Assembly: GCA_963830385.1 (NCBI GenBank)
Contig: CAWHMD010000002.1
Span: forward strand, 496,001-560,000
Direction: 5' to 3'
Length of the DNA stretch: 64,000 nt
Source of the DNA: Bog-532 sp963830385
Lineage (GTDB): Bacteria > Actinomycetota > Actinomycetes > Streptosporangiales > Streptosporangiaceae
The position numbers and the translations under genes were made by a program. The notes under the pieces were generated by a model, which saw only the letters and a program-made list of their open reading frames with translations, made no database searches and was not told the DNA's origin. Shown one piece after another: positions 16,648-25,539 of this stretch (the stretch's first letter is position 1; every line of letters starts with the position of its first letter).

Positions 16648-18432
16648 ATGACAACGACTGAGGACCCCAACGTCGTCGAAATGTCGTGGGACCCGATCAC
16701 CCGGATCGTGGGCAGCCTGGGCATCTACACGAAGATCGACTTCAAGCAGAAGAAGGTCATCGAGTGCCACAGCACCTCGTCGATCTTCCGCGGCTACAGC
16801 ATTTTCATGAAGGGCAAGGACCCGCGGGACGCGCACTTCATCACCAGCCGCATCTGCGGCATCTGCGGTGACAACCACGCCACCTGCTCGGTCTACAACC
16901 AGAACATGGCCTACGGGGTGCGGCCGCCGCACCTGGGCGAGTGGATCATCAACCTCGGCGAGTCGGCCGAGTACATGTTCGACCACAACATCTTCCAGGA
17001 GAACCTGGTCGGGGTGGACTTCTGCGCCAAGATGGTCGGCGAGACCAACCCCGGCGTGCTGGAGATGGCCAACCACACCGAGGCGCCGCACGCGGCCGAG
17101 CACGGCTACAAGTACATCGGCGACATCATGCGCTCGCTGAACCCGCTCGAGGGCGAGTTCTACCGGGAGGCCCTGCAGGTCAGCCGGTCCACCCGGGAGA
17201 TGTTCTGCCTGATGGAAGGGCGCCACGTGCACCCGTCCACGCTGTACCCGGGCGGCGTCGGCACCACCGCGACCGTGCAGTTGTTCACCGACTACCTGAC
17301 CCGGCTGATGCGCTACGTGGAGTTCATGAAGCGCGTCGTCCCCATGCACGACGACCTGTTCGACTTCTTCTACGAGGCCCTGCCGGGGTACGAGGAAGTC
17401 GGCCGCCGCCGCGCGGACATGGTCTGCTGGGGCAGCCTGAACGACCCGGACTTCTGCGATTTCAAGTACGAGAACATGACCAACTGGGGCCGGAAGATGT
17501 TCGTCAGCCCCGGCGTCATCCGGGACGGCCAGTTGCTCACCAACGACCTCGTCGACATCAACCTGGGAATCCGCATCCTGCTCGGCTCCTCGTACTACGA
17601 GGACTGGGCCGGCCAGGAGAAGTTCGTGAGCCGGGACCCGCTGGGCAACCCGGTGGACGAGCGGCACCCGTGGAACCAGCACACCATCCCCCGGCCGCAG
17701 AAGCGGGACTTCGGCGACAAGTACAGCTGGGTCATGTCGCCCCGCTGGTACGACGGCAAGGACTACCTGGCCGCCGACACCGGCGGCGGCCCGATCGCCC
17801 GGCTGTGGGCCACCGCCCAGGGCAACCTGGTCGACTTCGGCTACGTCAAGTCCACCGGCAACAGCGTGCTGATCAACCTGCCGCGGAGCGCGACCAGGCC
17901 CGAGGTCACGTTCGAGTGGAAGATACCGAAAGACAAACAGGGTGCGCCGCTGTCCAACGCCATCGAGCGGGACCGGGCCCGGACCTACTTCCAGGCCTAC
18001 TCGGCGGCCTGCGCGCTGCACTTCGTGGAGAAGGCGCTGGCCGAGATCCGGGCCGGGCGGACCAAGACCTGGGAGCCGTTCTCGGTGCCGGACGAGGCGA
18101 TCAGCTGCGGCTTCACCGAGGCGGTGCGGGGCGTGCTGTCGCACCACATGGTGATCCGGGGCGGCAAGATCGCCAACTACCACCCGTACCCGCCGACCCC
18201 CTGGAACGCCAGCGTGCGGGACAGCTACGGCACGCCGGGCCCGTACGAGGACGCGGTGCAGAACACGCCGATCTTCGAGGAGAACTCGCCGGACAACTTC
18301 AAGGGCATCGACATCATGCGCGCGGTCCGCAGCTTCGACCCGTGCCTGCCGTGCGGGGTGCACATGTACCTCGGCAACGGCAAGACGCTGGAGAAGGTCC
18401 ACTCGCCGATGTCGGTCACGCTGTCCACATGA
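16648..18432 (+). CDS. hhyL: Group 1h [NiFe]-hydrogenase large subunit HhyL
   Basis: 594 residues. The large subunit holds the NiFe(CN)2CO centre that splits H2. The L1 signature RICGICGDNHATC near residue 70 and the L2 signature DPCLPCGVH near residue 570 supply the four cysteines. After the L2 histidine a 22-residue tail remains, which the maturation protease in the opposite operon would remove. Long TLYPGGVGTTATVQLF and WKIPKDKQGAPLSNAIERDR segments are typical of this group. It begins 18 bp after hhyS behind a purine-rich ribosome-binding site (GAGGGAGAGGGA). Its stop overlaps the next start (ATGA). Confidence 0.95.
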   Translation: MTTTEDPNVVEMSWDPITRIVGSLGIYTKIDFKQKKVIECHSTSSIFRGYSIFMKGKDPRDAHFITSRICGICGDNHATCSVYNQNMAYGVRPPHLGEWIINLGESAEYMFDHNIFQENLVGVDFCAKMVGETNPGVLEMANHTEAPHAAEHGYKYIGDIMRSLNPLEGEFYREALQVSRSTREMFCLMEGRHVHPSTLYPGGVGTTATVQLFTDYLTRLMRYVEFMKRVVPMHDDLFDFFYEALPGYEEVGRRRADMVCWGSLNDPDFCDFKYENMTNWGRKMFVSPGVIRDGQLLTNDLVDINLGIRILLGSSYYEDWAGQEKFVSRDPLGNPVDERHPWNQHTIPRPQKRDFGDKYSWVMSPRWYDGKDYLAADTGGGPIARLWATAQGNLVDFGYVKSTGNSVLINLPRSATRPEVTFEWKIPKDKQGAPLSNAIERDRARTYFQAYSAACALHFVEKALAEIRAGRTKTWEPFSVPDEAISCGFTEAVRGVLSHHMVIRGGKIANYHPYPPTPWNASVRDSYGTPGPYEDAVQNTPIFEENSPDNFKGIDIMRAVRSFDPCLPCGVHMYLGNGKTLEKVHSPMSVTLST

Positions 18433-19286
18433 CCAAGGTCAAACAGGTTGGCGACCAGATCGAGGAGCTACTGGCCGCGCTGACCGCCAGAGGTCAGGGG
18501 CCGCTGGCCGAGGAACTGGTCCGGCTGCTGGTCGGCCTGTACGGAGACGGGCTGGCCCACATCATGGAGGCCGTCGCCGAGGTCGGCGGCCCCGTGGTGC
18601 TGGACCGGCTGACCAGCGACTCGCTGGTGGAGAGCCTGCTGTTGCTGCACGGGCTGCACCCGCAGGACGTCGACACCCGGATCCAGCGGGCGCTGGACCG
18701 GGTCCGGCCCTACCTCGGCTCGCACGCGGGCGGGGTGCAGTACATCGGCGTCGCCGACGGGGTGGCCCGGCTGAAGCTGGAGGGCAACTGCGACGGCTGC
18801 CCGTCGTCCACCGTCACCGTCCAGCTGGCCATCGAAGGGGCGGTGCAGGACGCCGCCCCGGAGGTGACCGAGGTGGTGGTGGAGGGCGTGACCGCCGCGC
18901 CGGCCGCCGCCCCCGGACCGGTGCTGCTGCAGATCGGCCCTCGTCCTGAGGCGGCCGAGGCGGAAGGCCCGGGCTGGGTGTCGCTGCCGGAGACCGGGCC
19001 GCCGAGCGCGCGGCCGGTCAGCGTCAGCGCGGCCGGCCTGCCGATCGTGCTCTGCTCGGTGCGCGGGACGCTGTACGCCTACCGCGATGCCTGCGCGGCC
19101 TGCGGGGCCGGGCTGGCGGCCGGGCGGCTGGAGCGCGAGGTGCTGACCTGCCCGTGCGGGGCGTCCTACGACGTGAGCCGGGCCGGAAGGGGGCTGGCCG
19201 CTACCAGCGTGCACCTTGATCCGCTGCCGCTGGTGTCCGACAGCCAGGGCATCAGGGTGGCGGTGCCGACCGCGGTCCGGTCATGA
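18429..19286 (+). CDS. NifU-like/Rieske-fold fusion iron-sulfur protein (HhyE-like)
   Basis: 285 residues. Residues 1-85 are helical. About 90-155 form a NifU C-terminal domain with the CDGCPSS cluster motif (C121, C124). An Ala/Pro linker follows, then a Rieske-like ferredoxin fold (about 185-285). In that last domain the normal CxH and CxxH pairs are replaced by C222-C225 and C241-C243 (CAAC and CPC), so a Rieske [2Fe-2S] centre with histidines cannot form; four-cysteine iron or zinc binding is more likely. Similar genes accompany high-affinity hydrogenases in mycobacteria and are thought to pass electrons onward. The four-base overlap with hhyL indicates coupled synthesis. Confidence 0.85.
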   Translation: MTKVKQVGDQIEELLAALTARGQGPLAEELVRLLVGLYGDGLAHIMEAVAEVGGPVVLDRLTSDSLVESLLLLHGLHPQDVDTRIQRALDRVRPYLGSHAGGVQYIGVADGVARLKLEGNCDGCPSSTVTVQLAIEGAVQDAAPEVTEVVVEGVTAAPAAAPGPVLLQIGPRPEAAEAEGPGWVSLPETGPPSARPVSVSAAGLPIVLCSVRGTLYAYRDACAACGAGLAAGRLEREVLTCPCGASYDVSRAGRGLAATSVHLDPLPLVSDSQGIRVAVPTAVRS

Positions 19287-19939
19287 GCGGCCCGGGGGGC
19301 CTGGGGCGGTTCGTGCCCGGGGCGGCGCCCGCCGCGTCGGCGTCGGGTCCTCCCCCCGCGCCTCCCCCGCCCCCGGAGGAAAAGTGCGAGATGTGCGGGG
19401 AGGTGATCCCGGCCGAGCACGCGCACGTGGCTGACCTGCAGGACTCGTCCCTGCTGTGCACCTGCCGGGCCTGCTACCTGCTGTTCACCCCGGTCGAGGC
19501 GGGGCGCGGCCGGTACCGGGCGGTGCCGGACCGGTACCTGGCCGACCCCGCGCACCCGCTCTCGCCCGGCGACTGGGAGGACCTCGAGATCCCGGTCGCG
19601 CTGGCCTTTTTCCTGCGGAGTTCGCAGCAGGAAGAGGTGGCGGCCTTCTACCCCAGCCCGGCCGGCGCCACCGAGTGCCGGCTGGACCTGGCCGCCTGGG
19701 ACCGGGTGGCGGCCGGGCACCCGCTGCTGACCGCCGCCGACACCGACGTGGAGGCACTGCTGATCGCCAAGACCGACGACACCGTGGAACATTTTCTGGT
19801 TCCGATCGACGCCTGTTACGAGCTGGCGGGCCGGATGCGGCTGACCTGGCGGGGCTTCGACGGCGGCAGCGAGGCCCGGCAGAGCATCGACGAGTTCCTC
19901 ACCGGGGTCCGGTCGCGGGCGCGCCAGCTGGAGGCGTGA
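19283..19939 (+). CDS. DUF5947-family zinc-ribbon protein
   Basis: 218 residues. After a proline-rich start (about 12-32), a C4 ribbon is formed by EKCEMCGE and the cysteines of CTCRACYLLF. The rest is an alpha/beta domain (PVALAFFLRSSQQEEVAAFYPSP and following) with no catalytic motif that I recognise. The family is found, as far as I know, mainly beside group 1h hydrogenases, so a structural or assembly role in that complex is likely. It overlaps the preceding gene by four bases and ends 1 bp before the next. Confidence 0.75.
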   Translation: MSGPGGLGRFVPGAAPAASASGPPPAPPPPPEEKCEMCGEVIPAEHAHVADLQDSSLLCTCRACYLLFTPVEAGRGRYRAVPDRYLADPAHPLSPGDWEDLEIPVALAFFLRSSQQEEVAAFYPSPAGATECRLDLAAWDRVAAGHPLLTAADTDVEALLIAKTDDTVEHFLVPIDACYELAGRMRLTWRGFDGGSEARQSIDEFLTGVRSRARQLEA

Positions 19940-19940
19940 G

Positions 19941-20591
19941 GTGGCCGACCTGACCTTCGACTGCATCGCGGCGCAGGCCGAACGGTACGCGGTGCAGCCC
20001 ACGATCACGCTCACGCTGCGGGTGAGCGAGACCAGCGGCCAGCGGGTCGACGCCATCGCGCTGCGCTGCCAGATCCGGATCGAGCCGTCCCGGCGGCGCT
20101 ACATCCCGGCCGAGGAGGAACGGCTGCGCGACCTGTTCGGCGAGACCACCCGCTGGGCCGACACGCTGAAGCCGATGCAGTTCACCAACGTCTCCACCAT
20201 GATCACCAGCTTTTCCGGGCATACCGAGGTGGAGCTGCCGGTCAACTTCAGCTACGACCTGGAGATCGGCTCCGGCCGGTACTTCGCCAGCCTGGAGGCG
20301 GGTGAGATCCCGTTGCTGCTGCTGTTCAGCGGGACGATCTTCTCGGTGGTGGACGGGCGGATGCAGGTCCAGCAGGTGCCGTGGAGCAAGGAGGCGGCCT
20401 TCCGGCTGCCGGTCAGCGTCTGGCGGGAAGCGGTCGACGTGCACTTCCCGAACATGGCCTGGATCACGATGAGCCGGGAGACGCTGAGCGGTCTGGAGCG
20501 GTTCAAGACCGAACGCGCGCTGCCGACCTGGGACGCGACGCTGAACACGCTGCTCGGCGAGGTCTCCGACGCGCCGCGGGGCTCGTCGTGA
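19941..20591 (+). CDS. DUF6084-family hydrogenase-associated protein
   Basis: 216 residues from GTG 19941. Beta-rich: LTFDCIAAQAERYAVQPTITLTLRVSE and IALRCQIRIEPSRRRY open a predicted beta-sandwich, and GETTRWADTLKPMQFTNVS and VNFSYDLEI follow. No cysteine cluster, signal or membrane helix is seen. The family occurs in these operons next to DUF5947 and its biochemical role is unknown. It may be a structural partner of the long uncharacterised protein that follows, with which it overlaps by a GTGA. Confidence 0.72.
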   Translation: MADLTFDCIAAQAERYAVQPTITLTLRVSETSGQRVDAIALRCQIRIEPSRRRYIPAEEERLRDLFGETTRWADTLKPMQFTNVSTMITSFSGHTEVELPVNFSYDLEIGSGRYFASLEAGEIPLLLLFSGTIFSVVDGRMQVQQVPWSKEAAFRLPVSVWREAVDVHFPNMAWITMSRETLSGLERFKTERALPTWDATLNTLLGEVSDAPRGSS

Positions 20592-22069
20592 CGCTGAGCT
20601 CACCGCACCTGGCCCAGGCGCTGAGCGTGGCCGACGCGATCTTGTACGAGGGCTACCTGCTGTACCCGTACCGGCAGTCGTCGCGCAAGAACCAGGCCCG
20701 GTTCCAGTTCGGGGTGCTGATGCCGCCCGCCTACGCGGCCGTGGACGAGTTCGAGCTGTCGGCGGCCCAGACCGAATGCCTGGCCGAGGGCCGCGACGAC
20801 GCGCGGCTGCAGATCCTGGTCCGGTTCCTGCACGTCCAGCGGCGGACCGTGCAGCAGGCTCCTGCGCATCCGTCGGGCGGCCCGGAGGACGCCACCGGCT
20901 GGACCGACGTGCCCGCGCTGACCGTGGACGGCATCGAGTACACCCGGTTCACCGAGGCCACCGAGCGCGAGGTGTTCGCCGAGCGGACCGCCGGAGAGCT
21001 GACCGGCGCCGACGGGATTGACGGGGCCGAGATCCCGTTCCACATCGACGCCGGGGAAAAGGCCGATGACCTGGCCGGCGCCGACGGGACGCTGGCCGGG
21101 CGGCTGGTGCACCAGTGGGACGCCCTCGACGGGATGCTGCGGGTGCGGGCCGACCGGGTGGCCGGCCCGTACCAGGCGCTGCGGCTGCGGCTGCGGATCG
21201 AGAACCACACCGAACCGGGGTCGGCCCTGGGCGACCGGGAGGACGGGCTGCGCTACGCCCTGGTCGCGGCGCACGCGCTGATCGGGCTGCCCGGCGGGTC
21301 GTTCATCTCGATGACCGACCCGCCCGAGTGGGCGGCGGCCGAGATCGCGGCCTGCAAGAACCAGGGCACCTGGCCGGTGCTGGCGGGCCCGGCCGACTGC
21401 CACGACCTGATGCTGTCCTCGCCGGTCATCCTCTACGACCACCCCGAGATCGCGCCGGAAAGCGCCGGTGACCTGTTCGACGCGACCGAGATAGACGAGA
21501 TCCTGACGTTGCGGACGCTGGCGCTCACCGACGATGAGAAGCGGGAGGCCCGGGCGACCGACCCGCGCGCCGCCGACCTGATCGACCGGCTGGACGGCCT
21601 GCCGCCGGAGCTGATGGAGAAGCTGCACGGGGCGATCCGGTACCTGGAGCCCAAGTCCGGCCCCCGGCCGGGGGAGCCCGCGGCCGGGCCGGTGGCGGGG
21701 CCGTTCCCGGCGGCTCCGGCCGCGGACGAGGTGCCGGTGTTCCAGACCCCGGACGTGCCCTGGTGGGACCCGGGCTCGGACAACTCGGTGTCCCCCGAGA
21801 CCGACGAGGTCGTGATCGACGGCGTCATGGTCGGGCGCGGCAGCAAGGTCCGGATGCGCCCGGGCGCCCGCCGGGCCGACGCCCAGGACCTGTTCCTGGT
21901 GGGCCGGGAGGCCTTCGTCGAGGCGGTCCTGCACGATGTCGACGGCCAGGTCCACGTGGCCGTCACCCCGGTCGCCGACCCGATGGCCGACCTGCAGCGC
22001 GCCCAGGGCCGCTTCCTGTACTTCGCACCGGACGAACTCGAGCCGCTCGGGCAGGAGGACCCACCATGA
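20588..22069 (+). CDS. Uncharacterised 493-residue hydrogenase-operon protein
   Basis: 493 residues from GTG 20588, overlapping the previous stop. The first part (AILYEGYLLYPYRQSSRKNQARFQFGVL) is strongly patterned. A middle domain (about 190-330) includes RLRLRIENHTEP, and a Pro/Ala-rich linker (about 360-395) precedes a small beta domain near the C-terminus (DGVMVGRGSKVRMRPG) reminiscent of SH3-like barrels. No enzyme signature or metal-binding cysteine set is evident, and no membrane segment. By position it is a dedicated partner or assembly factor of the hydrogenase. I do not recognise a named family. Confidence 0.8.
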   Translation: MTLSSPHLAQALSVADAILYEGYLLYPYRQSSRKNQARFQFGVLMPPAYAAVDEFELSAAQTECLAEGRDDARLQILVRFLHVQRRTVQQAPAHPSGGPEDATGWTDVPALTVDGIEYTRFTEATEREVFAERTAGELTGADGIDGAEIPFHIDAGEKADDLAGADGTLAGRLVHQWDALDGMLRVRADRVAGPYQALRLRLRIENHTEPGSALGDREDGLRYALVAAHALIGLPGGSFISMTDPPEWAAAEIAACKNQGTWPVLAGPADCHDLMLSSPVILYDHPEIAPESAGDLFDATEIDEILTLRTLALTDDEKREARATDPRAADLIDRLDGLPPELMEKLHGAIRYLEPKSGPRPGEPAAGPVAGPFPAAPAADEVPVFQTPDVPWWDPGSDNSVSPETDEVVIDGVMVGRGSKVRMRPGARRADAQDLFLVGREAFVEAVLHDVDGQVHVAVTPVADPMADLQRAQGRFLYFAPDELEPLGQEDPP

Positions 22070-22179
22070 TCGGCAAACTTCTCACGGTGACGTTGCTGGC
22101 GGTGCTGGGAGTGATCCTGGCCGCGGTCGTCGTCTCGATCCCCGACATCAAGCGCTACCTGGAGATCCGCTCGATGTAG
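22066..22179 (+). CDS. DUF6893-like 37-residue membrane peptide
   Basis: 37 residues, starting at ATG 22066 inside the stop of the previous gene (ATGA). A single hydrophobic helix (residues 4-24, LLTVTLLAVLGVILAAVVV) is followed by a charged tail (PDIKRYLEIRSM). Such tiny proteins end many group 1h hydrogenase operons in actinomycetes. A likely role is tethering the cytoplasmic enzyme to the membrane near the quinone pool, inferred from its form and position only. Confidence 0.7.
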   Translation: MIGKLLTVTLLAVLGVILAAVVVSIPDIKRYLEIRSM

Positions 22180-22280
22180 CGGGGTCGCGTGCCGCCACTG
22201 CTGCGGCGACGAAGCGCATCCTGCTGACCACCGATGCCAACGCTGGATTCGCTGAGCTCGGCGGCGTACGGGCGGAAGTA

Positions 22281-23738
22281 CTAGGCCCCGGCTGATTGGC
22301 CGGTGGCCGGGTCTCCGCGGCCGGGAAGCAGGAATGTGAGGGCGACGCCGGCGGCCAGCAGGGCGGCGGTGGCCAGGGCGGTCACCGCCAGGCCGTGGGC
22401 GGCCGGGTCGCTGGCGGCGGCGTAGAGGGTGGCCAGGGTCGCGACGCCGGCCGAGCCGGCCAGCTGCTGGACCGCGCCCAGTGAGCCGGACGCGCTGCCG
22501 GTCTCGGCTGGGGTGACACCGGTCAGGACGGTGGAGAACAGCGGGGCGATGGCGCCGCCGAGACCGACGCCGAGGGCCAGGATCGGGGCGGCCAGCACGA
22601 GGCCGCTCGGCCCGGCCGGTACGAGACCGCTGGGCGCGGCCGGGCCGGCGCCGAGGAAGGCGAGTACGGCCAGCGCGATCAGGCCGGCCAGCGCGACGGC
22701 CAGGCAGGCCTGGATGGTGGCGCGGCCGCCCCACCGGGGGATGAGACGCATGGCCAGCAAGGCGCCGGCGACGTTGCCGGCCGCCATCGGGGTCAGCAGC
22801 AGCCCGGCGCCAAGGGCGGTGTAGCCGAGGCCGTACTGGGCGTAGAACGACAGCGTGAGCAGGATCCCGGCGGTGGCGGCGAAGAACGCCAGCGCGACCG
22901 CCGCCCCGGCCAGGTAGCCGCGGCGGCGCAGCAGCGTGGGCTCGATGAGCGGAGCGGAGCTGCGCCGCTCGTGATGGGCGAACCAGCCGAAGACGGCCAG
23001 GCCGGCCGCCAGCACCGCGAACGTCCACCACGGCCAGCCCAGCGTCCGGCCCTGGATCAGCGGGTAGACGACCGCGAAGGTGGCCGCGCCGGCGATGAGC
23101 ACGCCGCCGGTGTCCAGGCGCCGCAGGGTCGCGGGGCCGTCGGCGGGCAGGTAACGGAGGGCGGCGGCCAGGGTCGCGGCGCCGAGGACGAGGTTGATGA
23201 GGAAGATGAGCCGCCAGCCGGCGCCGCCCAGATTCCAGCGGATGAGCGCCCCGGCTACCAGCGGCCCGGCCACCGCCGCGAGGCTCAGCACGGGAGCGTA
23301 GGCGCTGAATGCCTTGCCCCTTTCATCTTCGGAAAAGGCCTTGGTCAGCAGGCTGATCCCCTGCGGCAGGAGGATCGCGCCGAATGCGCCCTGGGCCACC
23401 CGGGCGCCGATCAGCATCCCCGGGCTGACCGCCAGCCCGCAGGCCAGCGACGCGAGGGTGAAGCCGGCCGCCCCGGCCAGGAACATCCGGCGCGGGCCAT
23501 AACGGTCACCGAGGCGGCCGCCGGTGATGAGCAGCACCGCGAAGGCCAGCGTGTAGGCGGCCGAGAGCCACTGGACCAGGCCGATCCCCCCGCCCAGGGA
23601 ACGACGCACCGCCGGGCCGGCCACGTTGATGGTGGTGGTGTCCAGGATGTCCATGGCCTCGGCGGTCAGCACCACCGCCAGCACCGGCCAGCGCCACCGG
23701 TAGCCGGTCTCTGGTTCGCGGACGGTAGCGGCAGTCAT
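22281..23738 (-). CDS. MFS drug:proton antiporter, 14-helix (DHA2) type
   Basis: 485 residues with about 14 hydrophobic segments. WPVLAVVLTAEAMDILDTTTINVAGPAV is helix 1 with motif D1 typical of the EmrB/QacA group; GGRLGDRYGPRRMF is motif A; and QGAFGAILLPQGISLL lies in the motif C region. It would expel lipophilic or cationic compounds using the proton gradient. ATG 23738 faces the divergent TetR gene across 80 bp holding a likely operator, the standard arrangement for substrate-induced efflux. Confidence 0.88.
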   Translation of the reverse strand: MTAATVREPETGYRWRWPVLAVVLTAEAMDILDTTTINVAGPAVRRSLGGGIGLVQWLSAAYTLAFAVLLITGGRLGDRYGPRRMFLAGAAGFTLASLACGLAVSPGMLIGARVAQGAFGAILLPQGISLLTKAFSEDERGKAFSAYAPVLSLAAVAGPLVAGALIRWNLGGAGWRLIFLINLVLGAATLAAALRYLPADGPATLRRLDTGGVLIAGAATFAVVYPLIQGRTLGWPWWTFAVLAAGLAVFGWFAHHERRSSAPLIEPTLLRRRGYLAGAAVALAFFAATAGILLTLSFYAQYGLGYTALGAGLLLTPMAAGNVAGALLAMRLIPRWGGRATIQACLAVALAGLIALAVLAFLGAGPAAPSGLVPAGPSGLVLAAPILALGVGLGGAIAPLFSTVLTGVTPAETGSASGSLGAVQQLAGSAGVATLATLYAAASDPAAHGLAVTALATAALLAAGVALTFLLPGRGDPATGQSAGA

Positions 23739-23764
23739 CGGGCCTCCTGACGTACGGCGTTCTC

Positions 23765-23787
23765 TAGCGAACAGTGTACGTTAGCGA
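23765..23787. promoter_or_regulatory. Putative TetR operator
   Basis: The MFS/TetR intergenic region contains TAGCGAAC at 23765, an AGTGTAC centre, and GTTAGCGA ending at 23787. It is an imperfect dyad (GCGAAC against GTTAGC), with the half-site TAGCGA also repeated directly. Its position between the divergent starts is typical for a TetR repressor controlling both genes. Confidence 0.45.
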
Positions 23788-23818
23788 GCGTTGTGCGTGG
23801 ACGCCTAGGATCGAGGCC

Positions 23819-24424
23819 GTGAACGTTCGCGAGCCGGCCCCGGGCCCCGACCAGCGGCCCGAGCCGGTCAGCCGCCGGGGCGGGCCGGTCCGGCCTGCGC
23901 TCAGCCGCGCCGCCATCGTCGAGGCGGCGCTGGCGCTGGCCGGGCGGCAGGGCCTCGACGCGGTGAGCATGCGCCGGGTGGCCGAGGAACTCGACACCGG
24001 GGCGTCGGCCCTCTACGTGTACGTCCGGAACCGGGATGACCTGCTCGAGGCCATGTTCGACCACGCCATGGCGGCGGTGGCCACGGCCGCCCTACCCGGC
24101 GGCGACTGGCGGGAGCGCCTGACCGGGCTGCTGCTGGAGTCCATCGCCACCGCCAGCGGCCACGGCAGGCTGGCCCGGATCGCGCTCACCACCGTCCCGA
24201 GCGGGCCCAACGCGGTGGCGGTGACCGAACGGGTCCGTCACCTGCTGGCCGAGGGCGGCCTGAGCGAGGCCACCATCCCGGCCGCGCTCGACCTGCTGGG
24301 GCTGTTCGTCACCGGGGCCGCGCTGGACCGGGTGCCGGTGGGGGCGCCCGAACAGCACCGGGAGCGGCTGCGCTGGGAGATCGACGTGATCCTGAGCGGG
24401 CTCGTCGCCGTCGACGCCCGCTGA
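23819..24424 (+). CDS. TetR-family repressor
   Basis: 201 residues from GTG 23819. The N-terminal helix-turn-helix (about 25-70) reads AIVEAALALAGRQGLDAVSMRRVA, then ALYVYVRNRDDLLEAMFD, matching TetR_N. The C-terminal ligand domain (about 80-195) resembles TetR_C_1-type domains. An upstream start at 23774 would run through the operator and is unlikely. It almost certainly represses the adjacent exporter until a substrate binds. Confidence 0.85.
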   Translation: MNVREPAPGPDQRPEPVSRRGGPVRPALSRAAIVEAALALAGRQGLDAVSMRRVAEELDTGASALYVYVRNRDDLLEAMFDHAMAAVATAALPGGDWRERLTGLLLESIATASGHGRLARIALTTVPSGPNAVAVTERVRHLLAEGGLSEATIPAALDLLGLFVTGAALDRVPVGAPEQHRERLRWEIDVILSGLVAVDAR

Positions 24425-24472
24425 GGGCAGGCCAAGCGGCCCGGTGGGCGGGCCGGGGCGGCCAGGCGGTTC

Positions 24473-25453
24473 CTAGATGGTGACGACGATCTTCCCGGCG
24501 TTGAGCCCCTTCTCAAGGTAGCGGTGCGTCTCGACGACGTCGTCGAGGCGGAACACCTCATCGATGGCGGGCCGCAGCGCACCGAGGCGTACGCCGGCGT
24601 TGAGGAAAGCCGCCATGCGCCTCACCACCACCGGATCCAGGGTGTGCTCGAAGCTTGCGTAGCTGAAGATCGTGAGCGGGGCGCCGCTCGGGAAAGGCGT
24701 GGGCCGCGGGTCCAGGAAGCCCGCGACGACCAGGGTCGCGCCGGGGCGGGCCGCCCTCACGAGATCCTGCTGGCCGGGGCCCCGGACCAGGTCGAGAACG
24801 ATGTCGGCGCCGGCCCCGCCGGTATGGTCGCGGACGGCTTCGGCGACGTCCAGGTGGTCGGTGGCGATGACCGCGGCGGCGCCGGCGGCGAGCAGGGCGT
24901 CCTTCTTCGCGGTGTGCCGGGTGACGGCGATGGGCACGGCGCCGATCTGATTGGCGATCTGCATCGCCGCCCGGCCGACGGCGCCGGACGCGGCGGTGAT
25001 GAGGACCTGGTCGCCGGGCCGCATCCCGGCCTTCTCGACGAGCGCGCCGTAGGCGGTGGAGTGAGCGACCCAGATCGCCGCCGCCTCCGTGACCGTGAGC
25101 CCGGCCGGCCGGGCGACGACCCGGCTCGCGGGGACCATGGTGTATTCGGCGTAGCTGCCCCGGACGCTCGCGTCCGGAATGGCGGTGAGAATGACCGGAT
25201 CACCGATCTCCAGCCCGGTGACCTCGGGGCCGAGCGCGTCGATGACGCCGGTTCCCTCGATGCCGAGGCGGGCGTGGGGCAGCGGGACGGGCGCGGGCGA
25301 GGTGCCGGAACGCATCATCTGGTCGAGCGGATTGACGGCGAACGCCTCGATCCTGACCCGTACCTCGCCGGCCGCGGGCCGGGCGGCCGGCTCCTCGACG
25401 ACGTGCATGACCTCCGGCCCGCCGAACTCGTCGAACACGACGACTCGTGCCAT
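24473..25453 (-). CDS. MDR-superfamily NADPH:quinone reductase-like oxidoreductase
   Basis: 326 residues. An N-terminal GroES-like domain (RIEAFAVNPLDQMMRSG, LPHARLGIEGTGVIDALG) is followed by a Rossmann fold with GDQVLITAASGAVGRAAMQIA. It lacks the catalytic and structural zinc cysteines of alcohol dehydrogenases, so it belongs with the quinone oxidoreductase branch. Likely to reduce quinones or other electrophiles with NADPH. Divergent from an HxlR regulator with an 86-bp gap, which suggests redox or electrophile control. Confidence 0.87.
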   Translation of the reverse strand: MARVVVFDEFGGPEVMHVVEEPAARPAAGEVRVRIEAFAVNPLDQMMRSGTSPAPVPLPHARLGIEGTGVIDALGPEVTGLEIGDPVILTAIPDASVRGSYAEYTMVPASRVVARPAGLTVTEAAAIWVAHSTAYGALVEKAGMRPGDQVLITAASGAVGRAAMQIANQIGAVPIAVTRHTAKKDALLAAGAAAVIATDHLDVAEAVRDHTGGAGADIVLDLVRGPGQQDLVRAARPGATLVVAGFLDPRPTPFPSGAPLTIFSYASFEHTLDPVVVRRMAAFLNAGVRLGALRPAIDEVFRLDDVVETHRYLEKGLNAGKIVVTI

Positions 25454-25499
25454 GGTGACTCCTCCGCAGCTGGTGCTGGTTTCGTTGCTCGCGGAAGAC

Positions 25500-25530
25500 G
25501 TTACGAAGCCGTTGGTTACCTCCTGGTACC
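25500..25530. promoter_or_regulatory. Possible HxlR operator with repeated GGT(T)ACC
   Basis: The short region between the divergent oxidoreductase and HxlR genes contains GTTACGAAG, then GGTTACC and GGTACC separated by TCCT. Repeated near-palindromic elements of this kind fit a small winged-helix dimer. The position immediately upstream of the HxlR start would allow autoregulation as well. Confidence 0.35.
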
Positions 25531-25539
25531 TTCGATTTC

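Noticed and set aside
18429..19286. Ordinary Rieske ferredoxin
   Set aside because: The two histidine ligands are missing; the call was changed to a four-cysteine Rieske-fold variant.
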